Below the pieces are notes generated by a model. It ran no database searches. It was given only the letters and a program-made list of their open reading frames with translations, and had not been told where the DNA came from. Made by a program: the position numbers and the translations under genes. A stretch of 64,000 nucleotides of DNA from Gemmatimonas sp. (GTDB lineage Bacteria; Gemmatimonadota; Gemmatimonadetes; Gemmatimonadales; Gemmatimonadaceae), in contig JAABRT010000001.1 in the NCBI GenBank assembly GCA_011390805.1, positions 124,001 to 188,000 on the forward strand, written 5' to 3'. Below are positions 18,724 through 27,010 of the stretch, one piece after another. Position 1 is the stretch's first letter. Each line of letters starts with the position of its first letter.

Positions 18724-19980
18724 CTACGCTTTCGTGTCGGCAAGTCGGCGTACAAACTGAACAGCGCTCTGCGGTCGACGCTGTGCCAGAAGATCGATGC
18801 CGTACGCCAGCAGCTCAATCGGCGCCGCGTTCGCCGTAGCGCTGGCACAAAACCGCACCAGCGCGTTTGCCACATCGAGCGTTTCGAAACGTGCCACACA
18901 GTCAAGTAACGCGCGCTGCACCGTTCGGTCGGCCTCCTCACGAAGGGCCCGGCTCACGGCGTCCGCGCACGGCGGCTGTTCACGGTGTTTCCACGCGCTC
19001 CACGCCGTGGCGCGCACATCGGCCGATCGATCGGTCGCGGCGGCGAGCAGCGACTCACTCGCTTTATCTGACGGAAATCGGCCCAGCGAATTGACCGCCG
19101 CGACACGTACGCGCGGGTCCTCATGTTTTAGCAGCGCTGTAAGCGCCGCGTCTGCTCCCTTGACCTGGAGCTCACCCAGCAGCGAAGCAGCGTTTCGCAC
19201 CACGAACCAGGTGGGGTGCGCAAGCAGCGTGACGAGGTACTGGTGCCCGACGTTCAGCAGCGCCACCGTCTCAAACAGAATCCGACGCTGACTGCCGCTG
19301 GTGGCGTTGGCCAGCGTGACGAGCAGTGACCTGACCGCACGCTCGCCGGCCAGCCGCAGCACGGTGAGCAAAGGGCTTCCTTCATTGACCAACGCGCCCC
19401 GCGCGACCGCGTCGGACAACGTATCGAGCTCCTCGTCAGTGACGTCGCGCTGCAGCGCACCGCTTGCTGAAACGATTTCCGTCAGCAGCGCGGTGACATC
19501 GTAGCATGACTCATCCGGCGCCGGCACCGTGACTTCTGAAATATCGACGTGGATATGCCAGGCGCCCCGTTCGAGCCACAGTTTTGCAAACGGAATGTCA
19601 CCTGCCGGACCAGCGAGCAACGCGAGGAAGTGCAGCAACTCTGCACCACTCGCCTCCCGGTGAAAGTGTATCTGCTGAACTCCGTTTTGCTTGAGCTGGG
19701 ACAACCACGCCGCGTCTGCCATTGGCGCCACCGACTGCTTGTTCGCCAACACCGAATCGCCGGAGTGTTCGAGCAGCAGGTCGTGATGTCGCAGCGATGC
19801 CACGGCCTGCGTCAACAGCGGCGCAAGTGCCGAGCCGCTGGCGCCGAGTGTGAGATGTTCAAGCAACTGCGCCGTGACGACAGCGAAGTGCACCGCATGT
19901 TGTGATGCGGTGTCGGACTGCACGCCTGACGAATGTGGAGTTACGCTGGATGATGGAGCGACCGCAGCGGACATGAGCAT
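18724..19980 (-). CDS. HEAT-repeat protein upstream of kaiC
   Basis: This is a soluble protein of about 418 residues. The second half has HEAT/PBS-lyase-type repeats (TWFVVRNAASLLGEL, EDPRVRVAAVNSLGRF, RSADVRATAWSAW), typical protein-interaction scaffolds. The first half has no recognisable domain. ATG 19980 begins 1 base after the stop of the preceding GGDEF gene, and ATG 19974 is an alternative. A much longer in-frame reading to 20247 overlaps that gene and is not used. Location between the GGDEF gene and kaiC suggests a scaffold in one signalling operon, which is inference. Confidence 0.72.
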   Translation of the reverse strand: MLMSAAVAPSSSVTPHSSGVQSDTASQHAVHFAVVTAQLLEHLTLGASGSALAPLLTQAVASLRHHDLLLEHSGDSVLANKQSVAPMADAAWLSQLKQNGVQQIHFHREASGAELLHFLALLAGPAGDIPFAKLWLERGAWHIHVDISEVTVPAPDESCYDVTALLTEIVSASGALQRDVTDEELDTLSDAVARGALVNEGSPLLTVLRLAGERAVRSLLVTLANATSGSQRRILFETVALLNVGHQYLVTLLAHPTWFVVRNAASLLGELQVKGADAALTALLKHEDPRVRVAAVNSLGRFPSDKASESLLAAATDRSADVRATAWSAWKHREQPPCADAVSRALREEADRTVQRALLDCVARFETLDVANALVRFCASATANAAPIELLAYGIDLLAQRRPQSAVQFVRRLADTKA

Positions 19981-19981
19981 G

Positions 19982-21028
19982 CTAACCGTTGGCGACAGCC
20001 GATTTGGAGGTTTGCATGCGCGCATCCATGGCGCGGTACATCTCGGCTTCTGCCTTGAGCAGCAACTTCGCGAACGGCAGCGGCGACGCTGCGCTGTATG
20101 TGGCGCACCCGATACTGAGCGTGAGTGCCGGGCCCGCGTAAAGTGCGTTGCGCGCGTTACGTGCGGCGAACGCCTCGCGAACTTCGGAAACAAAGGCGTG
20201 ACTTTGCACTTCATCGGCGCCGGACAATACGACGACGAACTCATCAACGCCAGCGCGTGCCACTACTCCCCGTTCGCCCGCAAGCTCGGCCAGCAGATCA
20301 CCCGTTTCGCGAATGCGTGCGTTGCCCTGCTCGTATCCGAATGTCTTGTTGAACGCACTGAATCCATCAATATCGGCGCTCACAACGCTATAACGCGGGT
20401 GAACCGCCGCGTCGGGTGCGAAGGTTGATTTCCCATATTCCAGCAAACCGCGGCTGTTCAGCAATCCTGTCATCTGATCGCACGTCGCTGACTGACCGTT
20501 GCTCTCCCTGTCGGCAGGACGCTGTGTCGCATGCGCCTCTATTTCAGCCATGGCAAGAGCGGCGATATCCTGCAGGATCGCCACCTGTTCGGCAGTCCAT
20601 TTTTTCGGTACACCGTCAATCGCGCACAGCGCACCCAACGTGTAACCGCCAGCGGTACGCAGCGGGACTCCCACGTACGAAATCACACCTAAACGGGAGA
20701 TCGCGAGATTGTCAGCCACTACCGGGGAGCGGAGCGCGTCTTCAATAATGACCGGTGCATCGTTCATCACGACATGTTGACAGAACGAATGTGACAAGGC
20801 GGTTCCACGCCGATCGCCAGCCCAGCCGGTAAGGCCGGTCAGTCCGGGAAAATGCTGACCGGCATTGTCCACCAACGACACCAGCGAAATCGGCACGTCG
20901 AGCAGCGCGCTGGCAATCCGTGTCAGACGGTCCAGCATAGGCGTTGCCGCGCCGTCAAGCAGTTGACTGCGACGGAGCGCTTCCAGGCGCAATGGATTGT
21001 TGAGCGACTGCTGTTTTTCAGCGGGCAC
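19982..21028 (-). CDS. GAF-GGDEF protein with degenerate active site
   Basis: This protein of about 348 residues has an N-terminal GAF domain (about 30-165: SLVSLVDNAGQHFPG, GTALSHSFCQHV, VPLRTAGGYTLGALCAIDG) and a C-terminal GGDEF-type domain (SADIDGFSAFNKTFGYEQGN). The signature is GVDEF instead of GGDEF, which may abolish diguanylate cyclase activity and leave a GTP-binding or sensory role. I prefer GTG 21028, with AAAAGG just upstream, because the reading from ATG 21103 would translate a 7-bp tandem repeat into a non-homologous leader. It is the first gene of the HEAT-kaiC-kaiB-kinase series. Confidence 0.82.
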   Translation of the reverse strand: MPAEKQQSLNNPLRLEALRRSQLLDGAATPMLDRLTRIASALLDVPISLVSLVDNAGQHFPGLTGLTGWAGDRRGTALSHSFCQHVVMNDAPVIIEDALRSPVVADNLAISRLGVISYVGVPLRTAGGYTLGALCAIDGVPKKWTAEQVAILQDIAALAMAEIEAHATQRPADRESNGQSATCDQMTGLLNSRGLLEYGKSTFAPDAAVHPRYSVVSADIDGFSAFNKTFGYEQGNARIRETGDLLAELAGERGVVARAGVDEFVVVLSGADEVQSHAFVSEVREAFAARNARNALYAGPALTLSIGCATYSAASPLPFAKLLLKAEAEMYRAMDARMQTSKSAVANG

Positions 21029-21063
21029 GTTGCCTTTTATCCATGACTGTCGGGGAATACATG

Positions 21064-21091
21064 CCACCGGCCACCGGCCACCGGCCACCGG
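21064..21091. repeat. (CCACCGG)x4 short tandem repeat
   Basis: Four perfect head-to-tail copies of a 7-base unit lie in the leader of the GGDEF gene, 36 bases upstream of the preferred GTG start. Seven is not a multiple of three, so copy-number changes would shift any frame read through it from ATG 21103. Confidence 0.9.
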
Positions 21092-21230
21092 CCTCAGCGA
21101 CAAGACTGTTGTGCTGTCCCTTGTGCAACAATGCGCGAAGACGGCGGGCTACCCCTTGCGGGTAATGGACAGCCTGAAAGGTGGGCCGCATCGTGCGAGA
21201 GCGTCTTCTTCGTGACCTCTGCTCACCGAT

Positions 21231-21479
21231 ATGCTGCCATCGTCCGTCATCGTTATTGTCGCCACCGCTCTGCTCACGCTCGGCGCGGCGCTGCTGCTGT
21301 TCTGGTCGTGGCGCTCGGGATTCCTGACAAACTTCGATGCACAGTCACGTGTGATTTTCGACGGCCTCGATGTGCGACTGGAGCGGCCTTGGGAATCTGA
21401 ATCGTTGCGTCGCGACCGCGAAGCTGAGTACGGGGAACTGATCGAGCCTGCGGCGGGCGAGTGGGGCGGCGCGTCGTGA
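21231..21479 (+). CDS. ccoS: CcoS-like cbb3 oxidase assembly protein
   Basis: This is an 82-residue protein with one membrane helix (VIVIVATALLTLGAALLLFW). The helix is followed by SWRSGFLTNFDAQSRVIFD, which matches the CcoS pattern (W..RSGQF.D...A..ILFDD). CcoS is needed for cofactor insertion into cbb3 oxidases. The C-terminal 35 residues are charged and longer than usual. It overlaps ccoN by 4 bases (GTGA at 21476). Confidence 0.75.
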   Translation: MLPSSVIVIVATALLTLGAALLLFWSWRSGFLTNFDAQSRVIFDGLDVRLERPWESESLRRDREAEYGELIEPAAGEWGGAS

Positions 21480-22954
21480 GCGGATCAGCGCTCGACGACC
21501 GCGATGTCAAAGCCGTTGCCCTGTCACGAGGGTTGGTACCCGACGATCTGCAAGCGCGACTTCGAGCCGATGCATCGAGTCGCACCGTAGTATTGGTGCT
21601 CTTCACCGCCGGCATTATCTGGCTACTGATCGGCTCCGTGTTTGGGGAGATCGCGAGCCTCAAGCTGCATTGGCCGGATCTGCTGGTGGAGCAGGGCTGG
21701 CTCACCTTCGGGCGTATTCGCACGGCGCATTTGCACGCGGTGAACTACGGCTGGGCCACCGCCGTGCTGATTGGCGCGTCGGTGTGGCTCATGCCGCGTC
21801 TGGTGCACGCCGAGCTGCGCGGTGCGCGCCTTGCTTTGATTGGCGGCGTGTTGTTCACGCTCGGTGTTGCGGTGGGCGTGGTGGCAGTACTCATGGGTTA
21901 CAACGACGGTATGGAGTGGCTTGAAGCGCCACGTTTCCTGGCCGGTCCATTTTTTGTTGTTGGTGGCGGACTGGTCGGACTGTCGCTGTTTCGCACCGTG
22001 GCGGCGCGCAAGGCAGACCACCTCTACATCTCCGTGTGGTACATCCTGGGTGCGTTCATCTGGTTTCCCATGCTGTACCTCACCGCCAAGTGGCGTGAAT
22101 GGAGCGGCGTAGAAGGTGCGGCCGTCAACTGGTTTTTCGCGCACAATGTGCTGGGCTTCTGGCTCACCGCCATGAGTGTGGGACTCGCCTACTACTTCAT
22201 TCCGAAAGTGCTGGGACGTCCCGTGTACAGCTATCAATTGAGCGTGCTGGGGTTCTGGTCACTCGCGATGTTCTACTCGCTCAACGGCATGCATCACCTC
22301 GTAGGTGGTCCGCTGCCTACATGGATGATCACGACGTCAATCGTAGCCAGTGTTTTCATGTTCATTCCTGTTGTCGCCACCGGCATCAACCTGCACATGA
22401 CGGTGATTGGTCGATTTAACGCACTCCGCTATTCACCAACGCTGCGCTTTGTGGTACTCGGTGCGCTCGCGTATACCGCCGTATCGCTGCAAGGCTCGTT
22501 CACCGCGCTGCGTGAAGTCAATCGTATCACACACTTCACGCACTGGACGGTCGCGCATTCGCACGTGGGCGGGTACGCGTTCGTCACCTTCGTTTGCTTC
22601 GGCGCGATGTATTACATCGTGCCGCGCGTGGTTGGACACGAATGGCCGAGTGCACGACTTATCCGCTGGCACTTTAACAGTGTGCTGGCGGGGATCACGA
22701 TTTACGTGGTGGGTTTGACAGCGGCTGGTGTGGCGCAGGGACTCGCGTTGCTCGATCCGGCCATTCCGTTTCAGGTGTCCGTTGAACGTTCAATGCTCGG
22801 CTTGTATGCGCGTTCGGTTGGCGGATTGCTCTTGAGCGCGGGACATCTGGTGTTTGCCTGGCACTTCTGGCTCATGGTGCGCATGCCATCAAGCGTACCG
22901 CGTCGCACGCGACCGCCATTTCACGAAGCACAGCCGGTGTTGTACAGCTCATGA
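21476..22954 (+). CDS. ccoN: cbb3-type cytochrome c oxidase subunit I
   Basis: This 492-residue integral membrane haem-copper oxidase subunit contains RTAHLHAVNYGW (low-spin haem ligand), HNVLGFWLTA, GMHHLVGGPLP (copper-ligand His pair region) and HFTHWTVAHSHVGGYAF (haem b3 region), within about 12-13 hydrophobic segments. It performs oxygen reduction in the high-affinity terminal oxidase. The GTG 21476 start overlaps the ccoS stop, and GTG 21461 is a weaker alternative. The gene ends in an ATGA overlap with ccoO. Confidence 0.93.
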   Translation: MSGSALDDRDVKAVALSRGLVPDDLQARLRADASSRTVVLVLFTAGIIWLLIGSVFGEIASLKLHWPDLLVEQGWLTFGRIRTAHLHAVNYGWATAVLIGASVWLMPRLVHAELRGARLALIGGVLFTLGVAVGVVAVLMGYNDGMEWLEAPRFLAGPFFVVGGGLVGLSLFRTVAARKADHLYISVWYILGAFIWFPMLYLTAKWREWSGVEGAAVNWFFAHNVLGFWLTAMSVGLAYYFIPKVLGRPVYSYQLSVLGFWSLAMFYSLNGMHHLVGGPLPTWMITTSIVASVFMFIPVVATGINLHMTVIGRFNALRYSPTLRFVVLGALAYTAVSLQGSFTALREVNRITHFTHWTVAHSHVGGYAFVTFVCFGAMYYIVPRVVGHEWPSARLIRWHFNSVLAGITIYVVGLTAAGVAQGLALLDPAIPFQVSVERSMLGLYARSVGGLLLSAGHLVFAWHFWLMVRMPSSVPRRTRPPFHEAQPVLYSS

Positions 22955-23562
22955 CACGCATCTCGCTTATTGCACTCGGTGCTTTCGCGATCATGGCGAG
23001 CGCGATCTGCCTGCTCGTGATTTTGCCTGACGCCATGCTCAGCCATGTAGAGGCACCGTCGCAGCTTTCCGATTATACGGCTGTGCAAGCGCAGGGGCGC
23101 GCGATATATGTGCGCGAAGGGTGCGTGTATTGCCACTCACAACAGGTGCGTGATCCGTCATTCACGACTGATGTAGACCGAGGATGGGGAACGCGCGCCA
23201 CCGTGCCCGCCGACTATGTGTACGACACTCCGCATCTGCTCGGCACCATGCGTACCGGTCCCGACCTGATCAACGTTGGACAGCGGTTGCCGGACATCGA
23301 TTGGCATCTCATTCACTTGTACGATCCGCGCTCACTGGTTGAATGGTCAACCATGGCGGCGTTTCCGTACCTCTTTGAGCGCAAAGCGCCGGCGGATGTG
23401 CGAGCGGAAGATCGCGTCGTACAGATTCCCGGTCCGCGTGCACCGCAGGGCGTGGTCGTGGTTGCGCGTCCCGAAGCGATTGCATTGGCGGAGTATCTCA
23501 TTTCGCTCAATCGACAATATCCGGTGAATGCAACCGCGGGAGGTTCGCATGACTCACCGTGA
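22951..23562 (+). CDS. ccoO: cbb3 oxidase mono-haem cytochrome c subunit
   Basis: This protein of 203 residues has an N-terminal membrane anchor (about 5-28) and one c-type haem site CVYCH (58-62) in the CcoO context EGCVYCHSQQVRDP. TGPDLINVGQRLPDIDWHLIHLYDPR and the Met-containing STMAAFPYL follow. CcoO transfers electrons to the CcoN active site. The start overlaps the ccoN stop (ATGA). Length is typical. Confidence 0.93.
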   Translation: MTRISLIALGAFAIMASAICLLVILPDAMLSHVEAPSQLSDYTAVQAQGRAIYVREGCVYCHSQQVRDPSFTTDVDRGWGTRATVPADYVYDTPHLLGTMRTGPDLINVGQRLPDIDWHLIHLYDPRSLVEWSTMAAFPYLFERKAPADVRAEDRVVQIPGPRAPQGVVVVARPEAIALAEYLISLNRQYPVNATAGGSHDSP

Positions 23563-23598
23563 CGCTCGTTCGCATGACGTCCGGCAACGGTGGTACAG

Positions 23599-24255
23599 AT
23601 GACGCAGCGTGATGACAACCTGCCGGAAAAGGGCAGCGTAGACCTCCAGCCCGACGTGGAGCGCATTCACCGCGCGATCCGTCGCGAGCCTGGTGATCCA
23701 ACGGAAGGACGCGAACCGGCGCCGTGGTTTTTTGTGGCGACTATTGCAGTCTCGTTGTTCTGGGGCGGCTGGTACCTCGGTCAGCATGGCGGTGAGTTCA
23801 GCACACGGACGCATCTTGCGATGAGCTCGCGCGACGCAGGAACGGCAGCGTCTGCAGCCAACCAGAACACGTTAGCTATTGATGATCCCGTTGCTGCGGG
23901 ACAGGCCGTGTTTGAGAAGCACTGCGTGGCCTGCCATCAGGGAAACGGCCTTGGTATTGCGGGTGCGTTTCCCCCGGTGATTGGCAGCGAGTGGGTGACC
24001 GGCGAAGCCGAAGTGCTTGTTCGCATACTGCTGCACGGAATGCAGGGACCAGTGATGGTAGCGGGTGCGCCCTACAACGGTGCGATGCCTGCCTGGCGCG
24101 ATGTGCTGCAGGATCCGGAGCTGGCCGCGTTGGCGACCTATCTGCGGCAGTGGGACAGCAACGATGCGTCACCAGTGGATGCAGCAACTGTGTCTGCACT
24201 GCGCGCGGAAACAGCAGGAAGAACAGCGGCTTATTCCGCGGATGAACTGCGATGA
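23599..24255 (+). CDS. ccoP: CcoP-like membrane cytochrome c (one haem)
   Basis: This protein of about 218 residues has a cytoplasmic N-terminus, one membrane helix (PWFFVATIAVSLFWGGWYLG, about 42-61) and a single haem motif CVACH (109-113), followed by the Met-bearing PYNGAMPAW. Classical CcoP has two haem c sites, so this is a shortened, mono-haem version. It probably delivers electrons to CcoO. GTG 23590 is an alternative start three codons upstream. The gene starts 36 bases after ccoO and overlaps the next gene (ATGA). No ccoQ or ccoGHI genes are in the window. Confidence 0.82.
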   Translation: MTQRDDNLPEKGSVDLQPDVERIHRAIRREPGDPTEGREPAPWFFVATIAVSLFWGGWYLGQHGGEFSTRTHLAMSSRDAGTAASAANQNTLAIDDPVAAGQAVFEKHCVACHQGNGLGIAGAFPPVIGSEWVTGEAEVLVRILLHGMQGPVMVAGAPYNGAMPAWRDVLQDPELAALATYLRQWDSNDASPVDAATVSALRAETAGRTAAYSADELR

Positions 24256-24809
24256 ACCAAATGCGCGATGGTGCACTGCCACAGCCTTCGAGCACGCGCA
24301 CTGATGTCACGGTCACGGCGTTGTTTGACGACGCAGCAGGACTGGACCGTGCTCTTGATGCGCTGTATGACGCAGGCACACCGCGCGATCTGATAGAAGT
24401 GGTGGTATCACGTGAGGCGGCGAAGCGCTTTTACGCCGATGCGCGGGGGCGTCGCGCACCGCGTGCGCCGGGACGCGAAACGTGGCGCTACGCCGGCGTG
24501 GGTGCGCTTGTGGGATTCATTGGCGGCGTGGTGATTGCCTTGGTGATGGTTGCCTGGCCCGGCATTGATGCGCCCGGCGGCCTGGCGCTCGTGCAGCTCG
24601 TTGGCCCCAACGTGAGCACCGTTGGTGGCGCGGCGCTTGGCGCGCTGTATGGCGCATTCATACGACAGCAGCCGCACGAACGATTCGCCCGTGCGGCTGA
24701 AGCGTCAAATGCGATTCTGTTTGCGGTGACGGCGCGTAATCCCGGCGACGTGGATGTGTTGTCGCAGATATTGGAGCGGCAGGGCGGGCGCGATATCCGG
24801 GTCACGTGA
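24252..24809 (+). CDS. stress-type membrane protein in the cbb3 operon
   Basis: This is a 185-residue protein. A soluble alpha/beta N-terminal part (DVTVTALFDDAAGLDRALDALYDAGTPRDLIEVVV) resembles the 'general stress protein 17M' type domain. Two glycine-rich hydrophobic segments follow (YAGVGALVGFIGGVVIALVM and STVGGAALGALYGAFI) and then a second soluble strand pattern. The start overlaps the previous stop (ATGA), so it belongs to the oxidase operon. Function is unknown. Confidence 0.6.
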   Translation: MNQMRDGALPQPSSTRTDVTVTALFDDAAGLDRALDALYDAGTPRDLIEVVVSREAAKRFYADARGRRAPRAPGRETWRYAGVGALVGFIGGVVIALVMVAWPGIDAPGGLALVQLVGPNVSTVGGAALGALYGAFIRQQPHERFARAAEASNAILFAVTARNPGDVDVLSQILERQGGRDIRVT

Positions 24810-24812
24810 GCG

Positions 24813-26120
24813 ATGCCTGCCGTCTGGACGATGATACCCTTGCTGGCTCTGCTCGCCGCCTGCGGCGAGCACGCCCGGCTCTCCGCGCGAGCCGGCACCG
24901 GCCCCACGCCGGAGCTGCCTCCGCCCAACCCCAGCCTGATCCCCACCGTCAACATCGCACCGGCGGTCGGGTGGAAAGACGGCGCCGCACCGACCGCGGG
25001 TGCAACGCTACGGGTGACGGCCTTTGCCGAAGGATTGGATCACCCGCGTTGGCTGTACGTGCTGCCAAACGGTGACGTACTGGTGGCCGAAACCAACGGC
25101 CCCGGTAAAAGTGGCATAGGCGGCATCAAGGGCTGGTTCAGGAAGCGCGTGCTCAAGCGCGCCGGCGCAGCAGTTCCGAGCGCCAATCGCATCTCCCTGC
25201 TGCGCGATACCGATGGCGACGGAGAGGCCGAGTTCCGCAGCGTGTTTTTGGACAACCTGCACTCGCCGTTTGGCATGGTGCTGATCGAAGACACGCTGTA
25301 TGTGGCCAACGCGAACGCTTTGGTAAAAATGGCGTACCGGCGCGGCGATACTGCAATCACCGTCGCGCCAATCCACTTTGCCGATCTACCCGGCATGGGC
25401 GACGAGATAAATCATCACTGGACCAAGAGTCTGATCGCCAGTGCCGATGGTGCCCATCTGTACGTTGGCGTGGGCTCCAACAGCAATGTGGGCGAGAACG
25501 GTATGGCGGTGGAGCAGATGCGCGCCGCAATCCTTGAAGTGGATGCGGCCACCGGCACTACGCGGGTATTTGCCTCCGGACTGCGCAATCCGATCGGGAT
25601 GAACTGGGAGCCGCAGACGGGCGCGCTATGGGTGGTGGTAAACGAACGCGATGAACTCGGTAGTGACCTGGTGCCCGATTACCTCACCGCAGTCCGCCGC
25701 GGCGCGTTTTACGGTTGGCCGTACAGCTATTTCGGCCAGCACGTTGATGAGCGCGTGAGCCCTCAACAACCGGATCTTGTGGCACGCGCGGTTTCGCCTG
25801 ATTTCGCACTCGGTGCACATGTGGCACCAATGGGTCTGGCGTTCAACACCGGCAACGCTGCCGGATATGGTGAAGGCGCGTTCGTGGGTCGGCATGGCTC
25901 ATGGAATCGCCGGCCGCTCAATGGCTACGACGTGGTCTTCGTGCCGTTCGCCAACGGTCGCCCGTCTGGCCCGATTCAGGTGGTGCTCACCGGCTTTGTA
26001 GACAATGCCGGGAACGCCCGAGGGCGCCCGGTGGGGGTGGTTCTCGACGGGCGTGGCGGCCTGCTGGTGGCTGATGACGTGGGTAACGCGGTGTGGCGCG
26101 TGGACGCCGCTCGCAGATAA
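24813..26120 (+). CDS. sorbosone dehydrogenase-like propeller lipoprotein
   Basis: This 435-residue lipoprotein starts [20 protein letters not shown], with lipobox LLAA-C. The rest is a PQQ-dependent sugar (L-sorbosone) dehydrogenase-type beta-propeller: [52 protein letters not shown] and [19 protein letters not shown]. If active it would oxidise a sugar or alcohol at the envelope and could feed electrons to the neighbouring oxidase. It lies 3 bases after the preceding gene. Both statements on substrate and coupling are inference. Confidence 0.8.
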   Translation: MPAVWTMIPLLALLAACGEHARLSARAGTGPTPELPPPNPSLIPTVNIAPAVGWKDGAAPTAGATLRVTAFAEGLDHPRWLYVLPNGDVLVAETNGPGKSGIGGIKGWFRKRVLKRAGAAVPSANRISLLRDTDGDGEAEFRSVFLDNLHSPFGMVLIEDTLYVANANALVKMAYRRGDTAITVAPIHFADLPGMGDEINHHWTKSLIASADGAHLYVGVGSNSNVGENGMAVEQMRAAILEVDAATGTTRVFASGLRNPIGMNWEPQTGALWVVVNERDELGSDLVPDYLTAVRRGAFYGWPYSYFGQHVDERVSPQQPDLVARAVSPDFALGAHVAPMGLAFNTGNAAGYGEGAFVGRHGSWNRRPLNGYDVVFVPFANGRPSGPIQVVLTGFVDNAGNARGRPVGVVLDGRGGLLVADDVGNAVWRVDAARR

Positions 26121-26186
26121 GCTGCCCCGCGCCGACTCGTCCACGCTGATTTGCAGTGCGTCCTGCGCTCTTGAGCAACGCTGAAG

Positions 26187-26221
26187 TTGACCCTGCTGTG
26201 TATATGCAGCATATATATGGC
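26187..26221 (+). promoter_or_regulatory. promoter with palindromic operator of the first toxin-antitoxin pair
   Basis: TTGACC at 26187-26192 is followed after 17 bases by CATATA (26210-26215), overlapped by TATATA at 26212-26217. A perfect palindrome TATATGC-A-GCATATA occupies 26201-26215 across the -10 region, a fitting operator for the ribbon-helix-helix protein. The antitoxin ATG at 26222 lies only 4-6 bases after the -10 box and no ribosome binding site precedes it, so the transcript is predicted to be leaderless. Confidence 0.7.
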
Positions 26222-26452
26222 ATGAAACGCACCACGGTTTTCTTTGACGATGAGATGATGAAGCGTCTGCAGCGGGCCGCGCAGCGCACCGGTGTCAGCA
26301 CCGCGTCACTCGTCCGCGAGGCCGTCGCGATGTATCTCGCCGCTCCGGGCGCTACGTCACCGCTGCCATCCATCGCGGGGCAGTTTGCCAGCGGTACGAG
26401 CGACACATCTGAGCAGGTCGATGCCCTGCTCTGGAAGGAGCCGCACGGCTGA
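26222..26452 (+). CDS. vapB: ribbon-helix-helix antitoxin
   Basis: This is a 76-residue protein. The first 45 residues form a ribbon-helix-helix domain (MKRTTVFFDDEMMKRLQRAA, then VSTASLVREAVAMYLA). The acidic and aromatic tail, ending DALLWKEPHG, is typical for binding a PIN toxin. ATG 26222 is chosen because the RHH strand begins there; the longer frame from 26156 would run through the promoter. Its stop overlaps the toxin start (TGATG). Confidence 0.85.
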   Translation: MKRTTVFFDDEMMKRLQRAAQRTGVSTASLVREAVAMYLAAPGATSPLPSIAGQFASGTSDTSEQVDALLWKEPHG

Positions 26453-26862
26453 TGGTCATCGCCGACACGGGGCCCTTGTATGCGTTGATTGACCGAAGCG
26501 ATGTGTGGCATGAGCGTGTAACGGCGTGGTGGACAGCACAGCCGCGTCATGTGCGCGTCCCGATCACCGTGTTGCCCGAAGTGTGCTACCTGCTGCAGAC
26601 GCGCATCAGCGCTCAGGCGGAGCAGGCATTTGCACGGTCAGTGGCCGACGGTGAGCTGATCATCGAGCCGGTGGAGTCGGACGACTTGCTTCGTGCATCT
26701 GCATTGATGGACGAATATCTCGATTTCCCACTCGGTTTTGTCGACGCCACGGTCATCGCCCTCGCCGAACGGCTCGGCGCGCGCGAGATCCTCACCACCG
26801 ACCGGCGCCATTTCAGCGCGGTGCGCACGCAGCGGAACCGCCCGGTGGCGATAGTGCCATAA
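26452..26862 (+). CDS. vapC: PIN-domain toxin
   Basis: This is a 136-residue PIN-domain ribonuclease. Acidic motifs are in place: IADTGPLYALID (Asp5), PEVCYLL (Glu in helix 3), GFVDATVIALAE and TTDRRHFSAV. VapC toxins cleave tRNA or rRNA when released from VapB. It overlaps the antitoxin by one base. Confidence 0.88.
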   Translation: MVIADTGPLYALIDRSDVWHERVTAWWTAQPRHVRVPITVLPEVCYLLQTRISAQAEQAFARSVADGELIIEPVESDDLLRASALMDEYLDFPLGFVDATVIALAERLGAREILTTDRRHFSAVRTQRNRPVAIVP

Positions 26863-27010
26863 CACCGGCGGTTGCCGCTACTGCCGCCGGGTGGCAAAAA
26901 GTCGGGCGCGCACGCCGACGGACACTAGCCGAAGGCGCCAATGCGCCGTCGGCGGATAGTTTGCGTTCCGACCGCATTCCTCACCACCACCCGCTCCTGG
27001 AGCACCCACC

